Of a stretch of 22,418 bases of DNA, positions 1 through 9,490 are shown piece by piece (position 1 is the first letter of the stretch; each line of letters opens with the position of its first letter). The notes beneath the pieces are model-generated. The model was not told where the DNA came from. It did not search any database and was given only the letters and a program-made list of their open reading frames with translations. Source of the stretch: CAWUJK01 sp964586815 (GTDB lineage Bacteria; Patescibacteriota; Gracilibacteria; BD1-5; UBA6164); NCBI GenBank assembly GCA_964586815.1, contig CAZPIB010000007.1, forward strand, positions 1 to 22,418, read 5' to 3'. A program made the translations under genes and the position numbers.

Positions 1-429
1 TAAATCCAAAACTTCTTTTTCTTTTAAACATCAAATTCATCATTTTTTTAAAAAACTATACTTCTCTTTCTAAGTATTTCATTGACTATCAAAAAAACTC
101 ACTAATTCTTTCCTTAAATCTTTAGATATTTTTTCAAAATTAATTTTATTTTTTTTATCTTTTGAATCTTTTTTTAATTCTAAATAATTTTTATTAAAAT
201 CTTCTAATAAAGATAAATCAATATTTTCTAAACTTTTTTCTACAAATAAAATATGTAAACTATCTAAATATTGTTTTATTTTATTATAATTTTCTTGCAC
301 TTCTCTATCTTTAATAATTACATTATCTCTTTGTAAATTATCTAAAGTTTTTCATTGAGGTTTCAATTCAAACCTCAAAGTCTTACTAATTTCATACTGC
401 CCTGTAAATTCACTAAAATTATTTTTCAT
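1..429 (-). CDS. cas12a: Cas12a (Cpf1) N-terminal part, cut by window edge, with in-frame TAG
   Basis: Cas12a is the single-protein effector of type V-A CRISPR systems: it processes its own crRNA and cuts target DNA with a RuvC domain. Read with UGA = Gly, the first 30 or so residues hold the family's N-terminal signature: F-T-G-Q-Y-E-I-S-K-T-L-R-F-E-L-K-P-Q-G-K-T-L, followed by a helical stretch like the start of the REC1 lobe. The Gly of P-Q-G-K-T-L is a TGA codon. The frame meets TAG at 70-72 after 119 residues, but the same frame beyond it still reads as family-like sequence (K-E-K-Y ... K-E-K-E-V-L-D-L) up to the edge. Several relatives I recall have Trp here (G-x-x-W-K), so TGG to TAG is the simplest explanation. 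ATG at 427-429 is the only sensible start. RuvC, Nuc and any array lie outside the window. Identification is firm; whether the gene is functional is open. Confidence 0.88.
70..72 (-). other. in-frame amber codon inside the cas12a frame
   Basis: TAG falls in frame after ...D-S-Q-G-N-T, and the open frame continues with Cas12a-like residues. TAG is a genuine terminator in this genome: the VirD4-like gene (19116-19118) and rsmI (21137-21139) end with it. It may be a nonsense mutation of a Trp codon, a sequencing error, or, less likely, a readthrough site. Confidence 0.75.
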
Positions 430-589
430 ATCTCATAGATTAAATATTAAATATTTTTATATTATTTAATTTATTATTAAAAATGACATCTTAGCTTTGA
501 AAAAACTATATAAAAATATAATTTATAATACTCTAAAACTAAAAAAATCAAAAAATAATTCTATATATAAAAGTCTAAAATTAAAAAAT

Positions 590-617
590 TTGATAATTTT
601 TTAAAAAATTATATTAT
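590..617 (+). promoter_or_regulatory. putative sigma70-type promoter for the cohesin-like/tatD pair
   Basis: TTGATA (590-595) and TATTAT (612-617) are separated by 16 bp, about 30 bp before the ATG at 647. The spacer is almost entirely the perfect palindrome ATAATTTTTTAAAAAATTAT (593-612). In such AT-rich DNA chance matches are common. Confidence 0.4.
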
Positions 618-646
618 ATCTTATATATATAAATAAGTTTATAATT

Positions 647-1168
647 ATGAATATCCTAAAAAAATATAAAAAACATAAAAAAATAAGTAATATAAGTATT
701 GTTGCTATTAGTTTAGTAGTTGCAGTATGAATTAATTTTTTAATTTTTAATACTTCAAATATTTTACCTAATTTAAAAGCAAATATTTTGCAGAATGAAA
801 TTAATAAAAATATTTGAGATATTTACCTTACAAAATATAATAATGATATTTTTTTAAAAACTAGTAACAATATAGATAATATAGAGAGTTTATCTTTATC
901 TTTAATTTATAATCCAGAAAATCTTAAAATTATTGAAATAATTCCAAGACTAAATGCTGAGACATTAAAAATATCAAACACTCCTGGTATTTCTACAATT
1001 ATTTTGAATTATAAAGAAATAAATAATATAAAAGCTTGAGAAAGAATTTTTACAATAAAAGTAGAAAAAAAAGATAATATAAAAGAGTCTTTAAATATAA
1101 TAAATTCAAATTTTACAGATTCAAATAATAATACTTTTGAATTAACTTCTAGTTCTGTAAGTTTTTAA
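647..1168 (+). CDS. membrane-anchored protein with cohesin-like beta domain
   Basis: A 173-residue protein with a basic N-terminus (K-K-Y-K-K-H-K-K) and one hydrophobic segment at about residues 16-36, followed by an extracytoplasmic region. That region has the flavour of a cohesin-type beta-sandwich: S-L-S-L-I-Y-N-P-E-N-L-K-I, then alternating strands and I-F-T-I-K-V-E-K-K. This resembles the 'L-x-Y-D-P-x-x-L' opening of cohesin domains, but I cannot confirm the family. The uncleaved-looking anchor suggests it faces outward from the cytoplasmic membrane. It ends two bases before the tatD start, so the two are probably cotranscribed and perhaps translationally coupled. No function can be assigned beyond surface or periplasm-like location. 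Confidence 0.65.
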
Positions 1169-1170
1169 TT

Positions 1171-1968
1171 ATGTTATATGATACACATTGTCACCCAAAT
1201 CTAGCTATAATTAAAGATACATATAAAATAATAAATAACTTTTTAGAGGAGAATCCAGAAGGTTTTTTAAATGTAATAGGAACAGATTTAAAAAAATCTA
1301 AAGAAGTAGTAAAGTTATCAAATAATTTTGAAAGAGTATTTTGTAGTATTTGAATTCATCCTTGTGATATATATTGATTAGACTTAGAGGATAGTATTCA
1401 AAAATTAGAAAAACTTTATTTGCAAAATAGAGAAAAAATAGTAGCATTTTGAGAATGTGGACTTGATTACTATTGGGAAAAAAATAAAAAGGAAGAACAA
1501 AAGTTGTTTTTTAGATCTCAAATAGAGCTAGCTAAAAAATACAATATGCCAGTTATTATTCATAATAGAGGAAGTAAAAATGATATTTTTGATATTTTAG
1601 TTGATACAAATTTTCAAAATTTTATTTTTCATTGTTATTCTGAAAATTTAGAATATGCAAAAAAGTTACTAAAATTATCTCCAGATTGCAAAATAAGTTT
1701 TAGTTGAATAATTACTTTTAAGAATGCAAAAGACATTCAAGAGACAGCACAAAATATTCCATTAAAAAATATCTTAATAGAAACAGATTCTCCATATTTA
1801 ACTCCCACACCCTTTAGATGAAAACAGGAAAATGAGCCAGCATTTACTAAATATATTTTAGAAAAAATAATAGAATTAAGAGAAGAAAATCCTGAAATTA
1901 TAAAAAAACAAATTTTTGAAAATAGTTTAAAAACTTTTTTAAACAAAAAAGAAATAAAAAAATTTTAA
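1171..1968 (+). CDS. tatD: TatD family metal-dependent DNase
   Basis: TatD enzymes are TIM-barrel, two-metal 3'-5' exonucleases acting on DNA or RNA, linked to DNA repair and turnover. The 265-residue length is normal. Expected motifs appear in order: D-T-H-C-H-P-N (His6, His8), G-I-H-P at 61-64, G-E-C-G-L-D-Y (Glu95), I-I-H-N-R (His131), F-H-C-Y-S (His154) and E-T-D-S-P-Y-L (Asp206), which together supply the metal ligands. The Gly before Glu95 and the first Gly of G-I-H-P are TGA codons, good evidence for recoding. It starts two bases after the upstream gene and ends in a hairpin terminator shared with dnaA. Confidence 0.95.
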
Positions 1969-2007
1969 GAGTATTTATTATATAAATACTCTTAAAATTT
2001 TATTTTT
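1966..2007. terminator. bidirectional intrinsic terminator between tatD and dnaA
   Basis: TAAGAGTATTTAT (1966-1978) pairs with its complement at 1982-1994, giving a 13-bp stem with a 3-base loop that begins on the tatD stop codon. A T-rich tract follows on the plus strand (1995-2009), and T-runs follow the stem in the minus direction as well. The genes converge, so it can serve both. Confidence 0.8.
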
Positions 2008-3426
2008 TTATAAACCAATACTTTCTCTAATAGTATTTAGTTCATGTAAAAGTTGATCATCCTTTTTTATTAATTTTTCTAATTTTTTACAAGAATATAA
2101 AACAGAAGCATGGTTTCTACCATCAAATATATTTCATATTCTTTCAAAAGTGTAGTGCATTTTTGTTTTAAGTAAATACATACTTACTTGTCTTGGTATC
2201 ATAAATTCTTTTTTTCTATTTGGTCAAAGAATTCATTCTTTTTCTATTCAAAAATGACTAGAAACCGCATCTATAATATCTTCATAAGATTTTATTTGGA
2301 ATTTTGCTTTAATATTTTTTCTATTTGCTCATAAAATATCTGTTGTAAAACTTAGTTTTTTTAATTTTTGAGCTATTTTTGATAATTCTGGTGTTACTCA
2401 AGTTAATTCATATTCAGCAATTAGTTGATTTAGAATTCATTCAAGTTCTCTAATGTTTTCAGTCACATTTGTAGCAATAAATTCTGCCACATCTTGAGGA
2501 ATCATAAATTCTCTTTCTCTTGCTTTTTCTTGTAGAATTGCAAGCCTAGTTTCATAATCAGGTTTTCAAATATCAACTGTAATTCCCCATTCAAATCTAG
2601 ACCTTAATCTGGGTTCTAAATTTTCTAATTCTTTTGGAGCCCTATCTCAAGAAATAATAATTTGCTTATTATTATCATATAATAAATTAAATATATTATA
2701 TAATTCATTTTGTGTTTGCTCTTTTTTTGCTAAAAATTGAACATCATCAATAATTAAAACATCAATATCTTTAAATTTAGCTCTCAGGAATTCAACTTTT
2801 CTTTTTTTAACTGCTGTTACATATTCAGTAATAAATTTATCAGCAGTTGTATAAACAACTTTTTTTCCTTTAAATTTTGAAAAAATTTTATTTCAAGTTG
2901 CTTGTAATAAATGAGTTTTACCTAATCCTACATCACCATAAATATATAATGGATTATATGATTTACCTGGATTTCTTGATACAGCATCACAAGCTGAATA
3001 AGCAAGTTGTGAATCTGGTCAAACAATAAAATTTGATAAAGAGTATCTAGAATTTACTGTTTTTTGTTCTTTCATTGTACTTCAAACTGCTGTATTTTGT
3101 ACAGTTTTTCTTATTTTTCTATTTGATTCTTTAAAAAATTTAGTACAATCTATAGAATTTGTATTTGAGGGATTTTCAATATTTTTATCTATACTAAATT
3201 CTATTCTTTCAAGAGTTGGTATTTCTTTTTTTGCTGCATCTAGAATAATATCATAAAATTTAGCTTCAAGGTTATCTTTCATAAAAGTAGATAATACTCA
3301 AAAAGTTAATTTAGTTTCAGTATAGTTTATTAAAGATATTTTTCTAAAATATACTAAAAAATCTTGTTTCTTAATATTACTTATTAAATTAAGTAAAATG
3401 TTTTTTAGTATATAATGATTTTCCAT
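2008..3426 (-). CDS. dnaA: chromosomal replication initiator DnaA
   Basis: DnaA binds origin DNA boxes and, in its ATP form, opens the duplex and helps load the helicase. The 472-residue protein has the usual four-part layout: domain I about 1-75, a variable linker, AAA+ domain III about 125-345, and the DNA-binding domain IV about 375-472. Walker A is G-D-V-G-L-G-K-T-H (164-172), Walker B L-I-I-D-D-V-Q-F (224-231), and R-L-R-S-R-F (273-278) is the sensor/arginine-finger region. The DnaA signature G-R-N-H-A-S-V-L-Y-S (436-445) is intact. The ATG at 3424-3426 gives the normal domain I start. The 319 bp upstream have the position and content of a possible origin and of an autoregulated dnaA promoter. 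Confidence 0.97.
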
Positions 3427-3652
3427 ATTTTTTTATTTTAAAACTAAATATATATTTTGTCCAGATATTTTTAATATACTCTTAATTTATTCATTTTTAT
3501 ATGTAAGTCAAAACAATAAAAAGATTTGACACTGTTTGATGTTCATAAAATGTGAACAAGCCACTTGTTTCTTTTGTACTATATAGGAAATCAGAGTTTT
3601 TAACATTTCAAGTAAGTTGTTTGTCAAAAAATAATTATAGTTTTTTGTATTT
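3427..3652. other. candidate replication origin / dnaA control region (no gene)
   Basis: This is most of the 319-bp gene-free stretch between divergent dnaA and the gene at 3746. Its centre (about 3520-3610) is visibly less AT-rich than other intergenic DNA here and carries repeated TTGT/TGTT words. It holds an interrupted inverted repeat, TGTTCA (3540-3545) / TGAACA (3553-3558), and one DnaA-box-like 9-mer. AT-rich tracts flank it. Placement next to dnaA suits an origin, but there is no array of clear TTATCCACA boxes. Confidence 0.35.
3551..3559 (-). promoter_or_regulatory. DnaA-box-like 9-mer TTGTTCACA
   Basis: Read on the minus strand, TTGTTCACA differs from the relaxed consensus TTATNCACA at one position. 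It overlaps the right arm of the TGTTCA/TGAACA inverted repeat upstream of dnaA. A single box is weak evidence. Confidence 0.3.
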
Positions 3653-3683
3653 TTGACTTTATGTAAAAAAATAGATTTATATA
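3653..3683 (+). promoter_or_regulatory. putative promoter for the first DUF1704-like gene
   Basis: TTGACT (3653-3658) is followed after 17-19 bp by TTTATATA (3676-3683), about 65 bp before the ATG at 3746. The -35 match is good; the -10 register is uncertain. Confidence 0.4.
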
Positions 3684-3745
3684 ACTTTTGTATTTTCTAA
3701 AAAATTAATTAATATAATTTTTAGTAAAATACTAATATAAAAAAT

Positions 3746-5269
3746 ATGTGTAGAAAAAATATAAAAGATATAATCACTAAGATAAATAAAATAATTTTAG
3801 AGAATAATCTTGAAAAAATAATAGAAATGACTTATTCATATAAAAATATATGAAAAAACTATTTTTATAATATTACTTTATTTGAAGAGTTTTCTTGAAT
3901 AAAATATTTAGAGTGAGAAAAAATAGATTTCAATAATTTAAAAAAAACATTAAGTATAAAATTAAATAACAACATAAATAAAATTTTAGAATTAATTTCA
4001 AAATTAAAAAATATTGCACTTGATGATAAATGAAAAATCTTATATAAATCATTAATTTATATAAAAAATATTTTAAATATAGTTATTATTTGATTTGAAT
4101 TTGAATTAGAAAAAGCTGGTTACAAAAGTAAATTAATTTTAGAAGAAAAAGAAAAAAAAATATTAGAAATAGAAAAAATAGAAGAATTTAATTTTTGATT
4201 AAAAGTAAAAAATAACCTTTCAGAAATAAAATTAATTCATGATTTTTTATTTTCTTTATTTGTGGATACTAAACATAAGATATCATCTTCAGAGCAACTT
4301 TTTTTCCTACATTATATCAATAAAATAAATACTCTTTTAGATGAAAAAGATTTAGAAATTAAGGTAATAAAAAAACAAAAAAATAACTATAAGTTTTTGG
4401 ATAGAAGTATTTCAAGAGAAAATTATATTAAAATATTTAATTATATATTAAAGAATATATATTCTTTACCTCAAAAGGCTATAATAACTGATGCTGCTAG
4501 TATATATGATTGAGAAAAATTTTTAGAAATTCCAAATAAAGATACTCATAAAAATTTAGATACTAAAAGAATCTTAGAATTGATAGTTCATGAAATTGAA
4601 AGTCATTATATTAATTCTTATAATAATAAAATTATACTTTGAGAGTTTAGATGAGCAAGGAATCTTGAAAAAGAAGAATGACTAGCAAAAATAATGGAAT
4701 CATTTCTGAATTTAGATAATAAATCAAACACTATTTTTGTACCTACATATATGGCAAAAATTCTTTACTCAGAAATATGTAATTGAGAAGATTTTTATAA
4801 ATTTATAGAAATTTATAATAAAATGCATTCTCTTAATAGAAAGCCTATAGATGAATTTTTTAGACAAAAAAGAAATTATAGCCTAGAGATTAAATGAGGT
4901 CAACACAAAGATATTAGTTATTGAAGATGAATGCTAAAAACTTTGGATTATTTAAAAAATTGATGAGATTTTGCAAATTTATTTTTATGAAAAGTATGAT
5001 TTGAGGATCTACTAAAATTAGAAAATATATCTAAAAATTATTTAGATAAAATTATGTTTCCAATATTTATTTGAGATATAATATATCTTCATTTAAAAGA
5101 TAAAGAAAAATGAATAAATAAAGAGTTTGATTTAGATTTATTAGTGGGATATATAGAAAAAAAATATAATTTTAAATGAATAGAAAAATTTAATATTAAA
5201 AAAAGCATTAAAAATAAAGCACAAAAAATAAAAGAATTATTAATTTTTATAGATAATTTACCAAATTAA
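3746..5269 (+). CDS. DUF1704/MATCAP-like HExxxH metallopeptidase-like protein (copy A)
   Basis: A 507-residue protein. The key region is E-L-I-V-H-E-I-E-S-H-Y (His282, Glu283, His287), then E-K-E-E-G-L-A with Glu311 exactly 24 residues after the second His. The H-E-x-x-x-H plus downstream E-G-L-A pattern is that of DUF1704, called 'QEGLA motif' proteins in bacteria and MATCAP tyrosine carboxypeptidases in animals. These are zincins in which two His and a Glu bind zinc and the Glu after the first His is catalytic. No signal peptide or membrane segment is seen. The N-terminal half is helical and lysine-rich and contains E-M-T-Y-S-Y, shared with copy B downstream, so the two are tandem paralogues. 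The substrate is unknown. Many UGA glycines occur, as in its neighbours. Confidence 0.72.
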
Positions 5270-5328
5270 TTAATAATATGTTATTATATTAATAATAAAT
5301 ATTATTTTAATAAGTTAGATATAATAAT

Positions 5329-7149
5329 ATGCTTGATATAAATAATCTAGAAAATTTTAATAATCCACTTGATACTATAATAGAAGAGATAAATTCTATT
5401 ATTTTTTCTAAAGAAAAATGGATAGATAATGAATTTTATAAAATTCCTGAAATGACTTATAGTTATGAAAAAGTCTGAGAAAATAATGAATATATAATAA
5501 ATAAAACATTATTTTCAGATTTAGGAGATTTAGATATAGAGGAATTTAAAAATGTAGATTGCTCTTGAAAAAAAGAACTAATTACTAAAGCTTGAAATAC
5601 AGTAAGATCAAAAATCTTAGAAAAAATAGAAAAAATAGAAAAATATTTACAAAATTTTGATAAAATTGATTGATGAAATAATGAAGTCTTAAAAGCTAGA
5701 AAAGAAATAATAGTGTGAGGTTTGCTTGAAAATATCACATTTTTAAATATAGCTTTAGAATGATTAGATTTTGAAAAAGAAAAAGCAATTTTATGAATTT
5801 ATTTTAAATTAGAAAATAATAAAAATTCTGATTTTTATATTGGTTTTAATAAAAGAAAAGAAAAATTAGAAAAAATTAATATACTGAATACTGAAGTTTT
5901 TTGAGAAAAAATTTCAAATAATAAAGAATATATAGAATGAAACCTGGATTATTTATTTGATAAATTTGAGGATTATAAGAAAGAGTTAAAATTATGAAAA
6001 ATAGAAGAAAAAAGGCTATTATCAGAAAGTGAAAAAATTAGATATAATTATTATATTGCTAAATTGCAATGATTATCTTCTAGATATAAACCTAAAAAAA
6101 GAGAAAAACCTGAATCAGTGATTGATAAAAAATGGAAAGAGATAAAAATTGATATAAAGGATCTAAAAAATAATTTAAATCATAATTTAATTGCTATAGA
6201 TAAACAATCTTGAAATATGCCTCATAGAGCATATTTTGATAAAGATATTTCATGTTTTACTGATACTTATAAATGAATAGCTATACCAGATAATAGTGAA
6301 TTAAAGTTTAAATCTGCATATGATGTTGTTAGGTTAATATGACATGAAAGTGAACAACATTCAGTTTCTCAAGTTTCTCATGAACAATTAGTTTGAAATA
6401 TTAGGTGAAAACAAAACTTAGAAGTTGTTGAGTGAGCTGCAATGCTTTGGGAAGAACTTTTTGAATATTGAGAAAATATGTATACTTATTGATTTGATAA
6501 AAATTGAAAGCAAGTAAAGATAATTGATCTAGAAAAAATATCATATGTTCAAAGCTTTCCCAAAACTATAATGGAAGAAATATTGACCGATGAAGAGTTT
6601 TTTGATTTTCTTGAATTACAACATAAAATAGAGCCAAATAAGATGTCTCCTCTTGATAGATATTTAAGATTTAAAAGAACAGGATTTCAAAGAAAAGATA
6701 TAACCTATACAACTTGAAAATTAAAAGTAGCAAAATATTACAATGATATTATTACTTGAAAAATAGATGGAAATTTTTCAGATTTATATCTTTGAAAAGT
6801 TTGATTTGATGATATTAATCATATTAAAACTATTAAAAATAATATTGATAAAAAAAATGAAAAATTAAATGAAGAAAGTAAGATAAAATTACCAGAAAAT
6901 TTATTTTTTGCAGAATCTACTTATTTTTCAGTTATAAAAAAGGAAAAATGAGAAAAAGTTACTTCAGAAAATTTTTATAATTATTTACAAAAAAAATATC
7001 CACCTTTAAATATTACTAAACAAAAGATAGATTCTATTAGTTTTTGATTTAAAAAGCAATTACTTTGAATTGTAAATAATCTTTATTTAGAGGTAGATAT
7101 TTATAATAAAAGAAAAGAAGTTAAGAAAAAAAAACAAAAAAGATATTAA
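5329..7149 (+). CDS. DUF1704/MATCAP-like HExxxH metallopeptidase-like protein (copy B)
   Basis: A 606-residue cytoplasmic-looking protein, 59 bp after copy A and probably cotranscribed with it. The zincin-type motif is R-L-I-G-H-E-S-E-Q-H (His339, Glu340, His344), followed by V-V-E-G-A-A with Glu368 24 residues after the second His: the same spacing as copy A, with E-G-A-A replacing E-G-L-A. The E-M-T-Y-S-Y motif near residue 41 is shared with copy A. It is longer than usual for DUF1704: a charged helical insertion lies at about 150-280 and the C-terminal tail is very lysine-rich. The metal ligands look complete, so activity is plausible, but the substrate cannot be read from sequence. It ends just before a hairpin terminator shared with the converging ATP-grasp gene. 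Confidence 0.68.
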
Positions 7150-7158
7150 ACTATATAT

Positions 7159-7195
7159 AAAAAAATATTAGAAGACAGCTTCTAATATTTTTTTT
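7159..7195. terminator. bidirectional terminator overlapping the end of the ATP-grasp gene
   Basis: An A-run plus ATATTAGAAG pairs with CTTCTAATAT plus a T-run around the loop ACAG (7175-7178). A-tract and T-tract on either side make it work in both directions. On the minus strand the stem includes the last codons of the ATP-grasp gene, whose stop (7168-7170) lies inside the hairpin. Confidence 0.85.
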
Positions 7196-8154
7196 GCAAT
7201 ATTTCTAGGTTTTCAAATGCTGGGAAAGTGATGCATTCTAATTCAAGGAGTTGCATTTACTTCAATGATTGCCCCTCTTCCTTCTTTTAAAGATAAGCTT
7301 ATATCTTTACAAAAAAAATCAACTCAGCAAAATCATAGTCATGTAAGTTTTGCTATTTTTATAGCTTCATTTTTTATTTCATTATGAATTTTGTCAGTCA
7401 TATCAATTGCTAATCAGCCTGTTGAAAGGTTTTCATTTTTTCTTACTTTTATTTGTTTTTCATTTTCTAAAATATCTTGCATAGAATATCATTGTTCTTT
7501 TATGAAATCTATTGATTCTGAATCTATTTTTATTTTACTAATAACTGAATCATGATCTATTCATCCTCATCTTAAGGGGTTATTGTTTTCTATATCTATT
7601 AATTCTTTAATTGTGATTTTTCAATTTCAAATTATAAATGGAGCTATTCTTTTTGTTACAGCTTCAATTTTTCAATTAATAACTATTATTCTATAATCTT
7701 CTCAAAAGATTTGCTCTTGAATAACTACTCTACTAGTTTTTTCATTAGAAAAAGAATATTTTAATCATTTTTTCAATTCTTCTATATTTTTTAAATTAAT
7801 TGCTACTCAATCTCAATGTGCTCAGTCTATTGGTTTTGTTATAACTGGAAAGTCTATTTTTAAATTTTCTAGTTTTTTTATTTCTAGTTCTGCTCTGTTT
7901 ATATAAATACTTTTAGGAACTCTAATATTATTTTCTTCTGCAAGTAAATAAGTTAATTCTTTGTTTTTAACAACTTTAAATCAAAATGCTGAATTTAATC
8001 AACAATCAACAGATTTAAAATATTTTTTAACCTTACCCTTAGTTACTGAAAAAACATTATTTTCTATTGATAAAATATTTGTTTCTAAATTTTGATTTTT
8101 TGCCTCATTTATTATTATTGTTGATGAAATCCCCCAATTTGATATTAAATTCAT
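7168..8154 (-). CDS. cyanophycin-synthetase-like ATP-grasp ligase
   Basis: ATP-grasp ligases join a carboxylate to an amine through an acyl-phosphate. This 328-residue protein has T-K-P-I-D-G-A-H-G-D-G-V-A-I-N (about 106-120, nucleotide-binding lysine and glycine loop), then G-G-L-A-I-D-M-T-D, G-V-D-F-F (Asp279), and I-I-E-V-N-A-T-P-G-I-R-M-H (Glu298, Asn300), the Mg-ATP ligands. The closest pattern I recall is the ATP-grasp part of cyanophycin synthetase (CphA), also seen in GshF and mycosporine-type ligases. The C-terminal Mur-ligase half of CphA is absent, so it should add one amino acid or peptide type rather than make classical cyanophycin. It is probably cotranscribed behind copy C (54-bp gap) and faces copies A/B. 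Substrates are unknown. Confidence 0.85.
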
Positions 8155-8208
8155 TTTTTAAAGATATTTATTATTATGTTTTTGCTTAATTTATTTAAAT
8201 ATATTTTT

Positions 8209-9357
8209 TTATTTAAAATATTTATTTAATATATAAATTGCACTTGTTTTTTCTAAGTTATATTCTTCATTTTTTCCTGAAATAATTCAATAATTTTCAA
8301 TATATTTTTGATTTATCACTCATATTATAATCAAATCTAAAAAATTTCAATATTTTTCTAAATTTTCTATTGTTTGGTGGATTCATTGTAGATAAACCAT
8401 ATCTTTTAAATTTGAATATTTTTTAATATATTTAAATCATCTAAATAGCCTAAAAATATTTCCAGTATACTTTTCAAGTAATTCTTTTAAAGATACATTA
8501 TTGTTTATATATTTATAATGAAATTCTTTTTTATTTATTAATTCTACTATTCTATTTTCTCAAAAATATTTAGAAGCTAGAGAATATTCTAAAAACATAG
8601 CATATCATTCAAGTAAAACCTCACTTTGTGAAAATCTAATACTTCCAGATAATAATCATTTAGCATTTGAAAATTGAATACAATGTCAATCAATCTCATG
8701 TATTATTAATTCTAAAAGTTTTTTTATATTTGCTTGTTTTTTTTGTGGTATAATAATTTCTCATCATTTTTCATTGAAATTAGTATGTATTATTGAAGTA
8801 CTATTTCCAATTTTTACTTTCCAATTTTTTTCTAATTTCAAATATTTTAAAGCTTCTACAAAGTATTTTTTAATCTCTTGTGAACTTAGGATTATATTTT
8901 TATATTTTTGTATATTTTCTGAACTTAAAATTTGATTTTCATAATTAAAATAATTAAGTAAATAATTTTTATTTTCTAAGATTTGTCATATTTTTTTTAG
9001 ATCTACTCAAAAATAATTATTTATTAAGTTAAATTTTTCTTTTTCATTTTTATTATAGAAAATTTCTATTATTTTTATAATTTTTGAAAAATCATCTAAT
9101 CTTTTTTTGTATTCATTTTTATAATTTAGATCTAAAAATTCTGTTTTTTCTAAAATAGTTTTTATATTTTCTAATTCTATTTTTATAGAACTTATATTCT
9201 TTTTTAATTTTCTGATTTCTGGATAATTTACTTCTAATTCTCAATTTAAATAATCTTTATATGATAATTGATTATCTGTTTTAAATAAAACTATAGGATC
9301 AGTAAAAAATGGATATTTTTCTATTAATTTTATTATTTGTATATTTAAATTTATCAT
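8209..9357 (-). CDS. DUF1704-like HExxxH metallopeptidase-like protein (copy C)
   Basis: A 382-residue protein, shorter and more diverged than copies A and B. The motif L-I-I-H-E-I-D-G-H (His220, Glu221, His225) is followed by S-E-V-L-L-E-Y-F-A, placing Glu250 25 residues after the second His. The usual E-G-L-A has become E-Y-F-A, but the H-E-x-x-x-H and acidic-ligand spacing are kept. The N-terminal 170 residues are helical and lysine/asparagine-rich; there is no signal peptide. The C-terminal region (R-L-F-R-G-F-K-Y, then hydrophobic helices) has no recognised domain. It precedes the ATP-grasp ligase on the same strand. Family assignment rests on the metal motif and on the neighbouring paralogues, so it is less sure than for A and B. 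Confidence 0.6.
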
Positions 9358-9425
9358 TTTTTCTAAAAGTATTATTTTTTATCTAATTTAGATTATCATA
9401 ATTTAATTTAAAATCAAAATTTTTC

Positions 9426-9452
9426 TTGCCAAAAAACAAAAAACTATATAAT
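9426..9452 (+). promoter_or_regulatory. putative promoter for the 155-residue membrane protein
   Basis: TTGCCA (9426-9431), a 15-bp spacer, and TATAAT (9447-9452), a perfect -10, 38 bp before the ATG at 9491. The spacer is shorter than the usual 16-18 bp, as in two other candidate promoters in this window. Confidence 0.5.
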
Positions 9453-9490
9453 GCTATTAAATATATTAATTTAATTTTAAAAAAATAATT

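Noticed and set aside
430..646. CRISPR repeats next to cas12a
   Set aside because: The stretch is AT-rich with short palindromes only. No direct repeat of about 36 bp with spacers and no typical Cas12a repeat end is seen; any array would be beyond the left edge.
5270..5328. AT-only inverted repeats between copies A and B as a terminator
   Set aside because: The repeats are imperfect TTATTA/TAATAA words expected by chance, and there is no stable stem with a T-run; cotranscription of A and B seems likelier.
5463..5738. Minus-strand frame of 91 residues
   Set aside because: It is antisense to copy B, low-complexity, and has no start context or neighbour logic.
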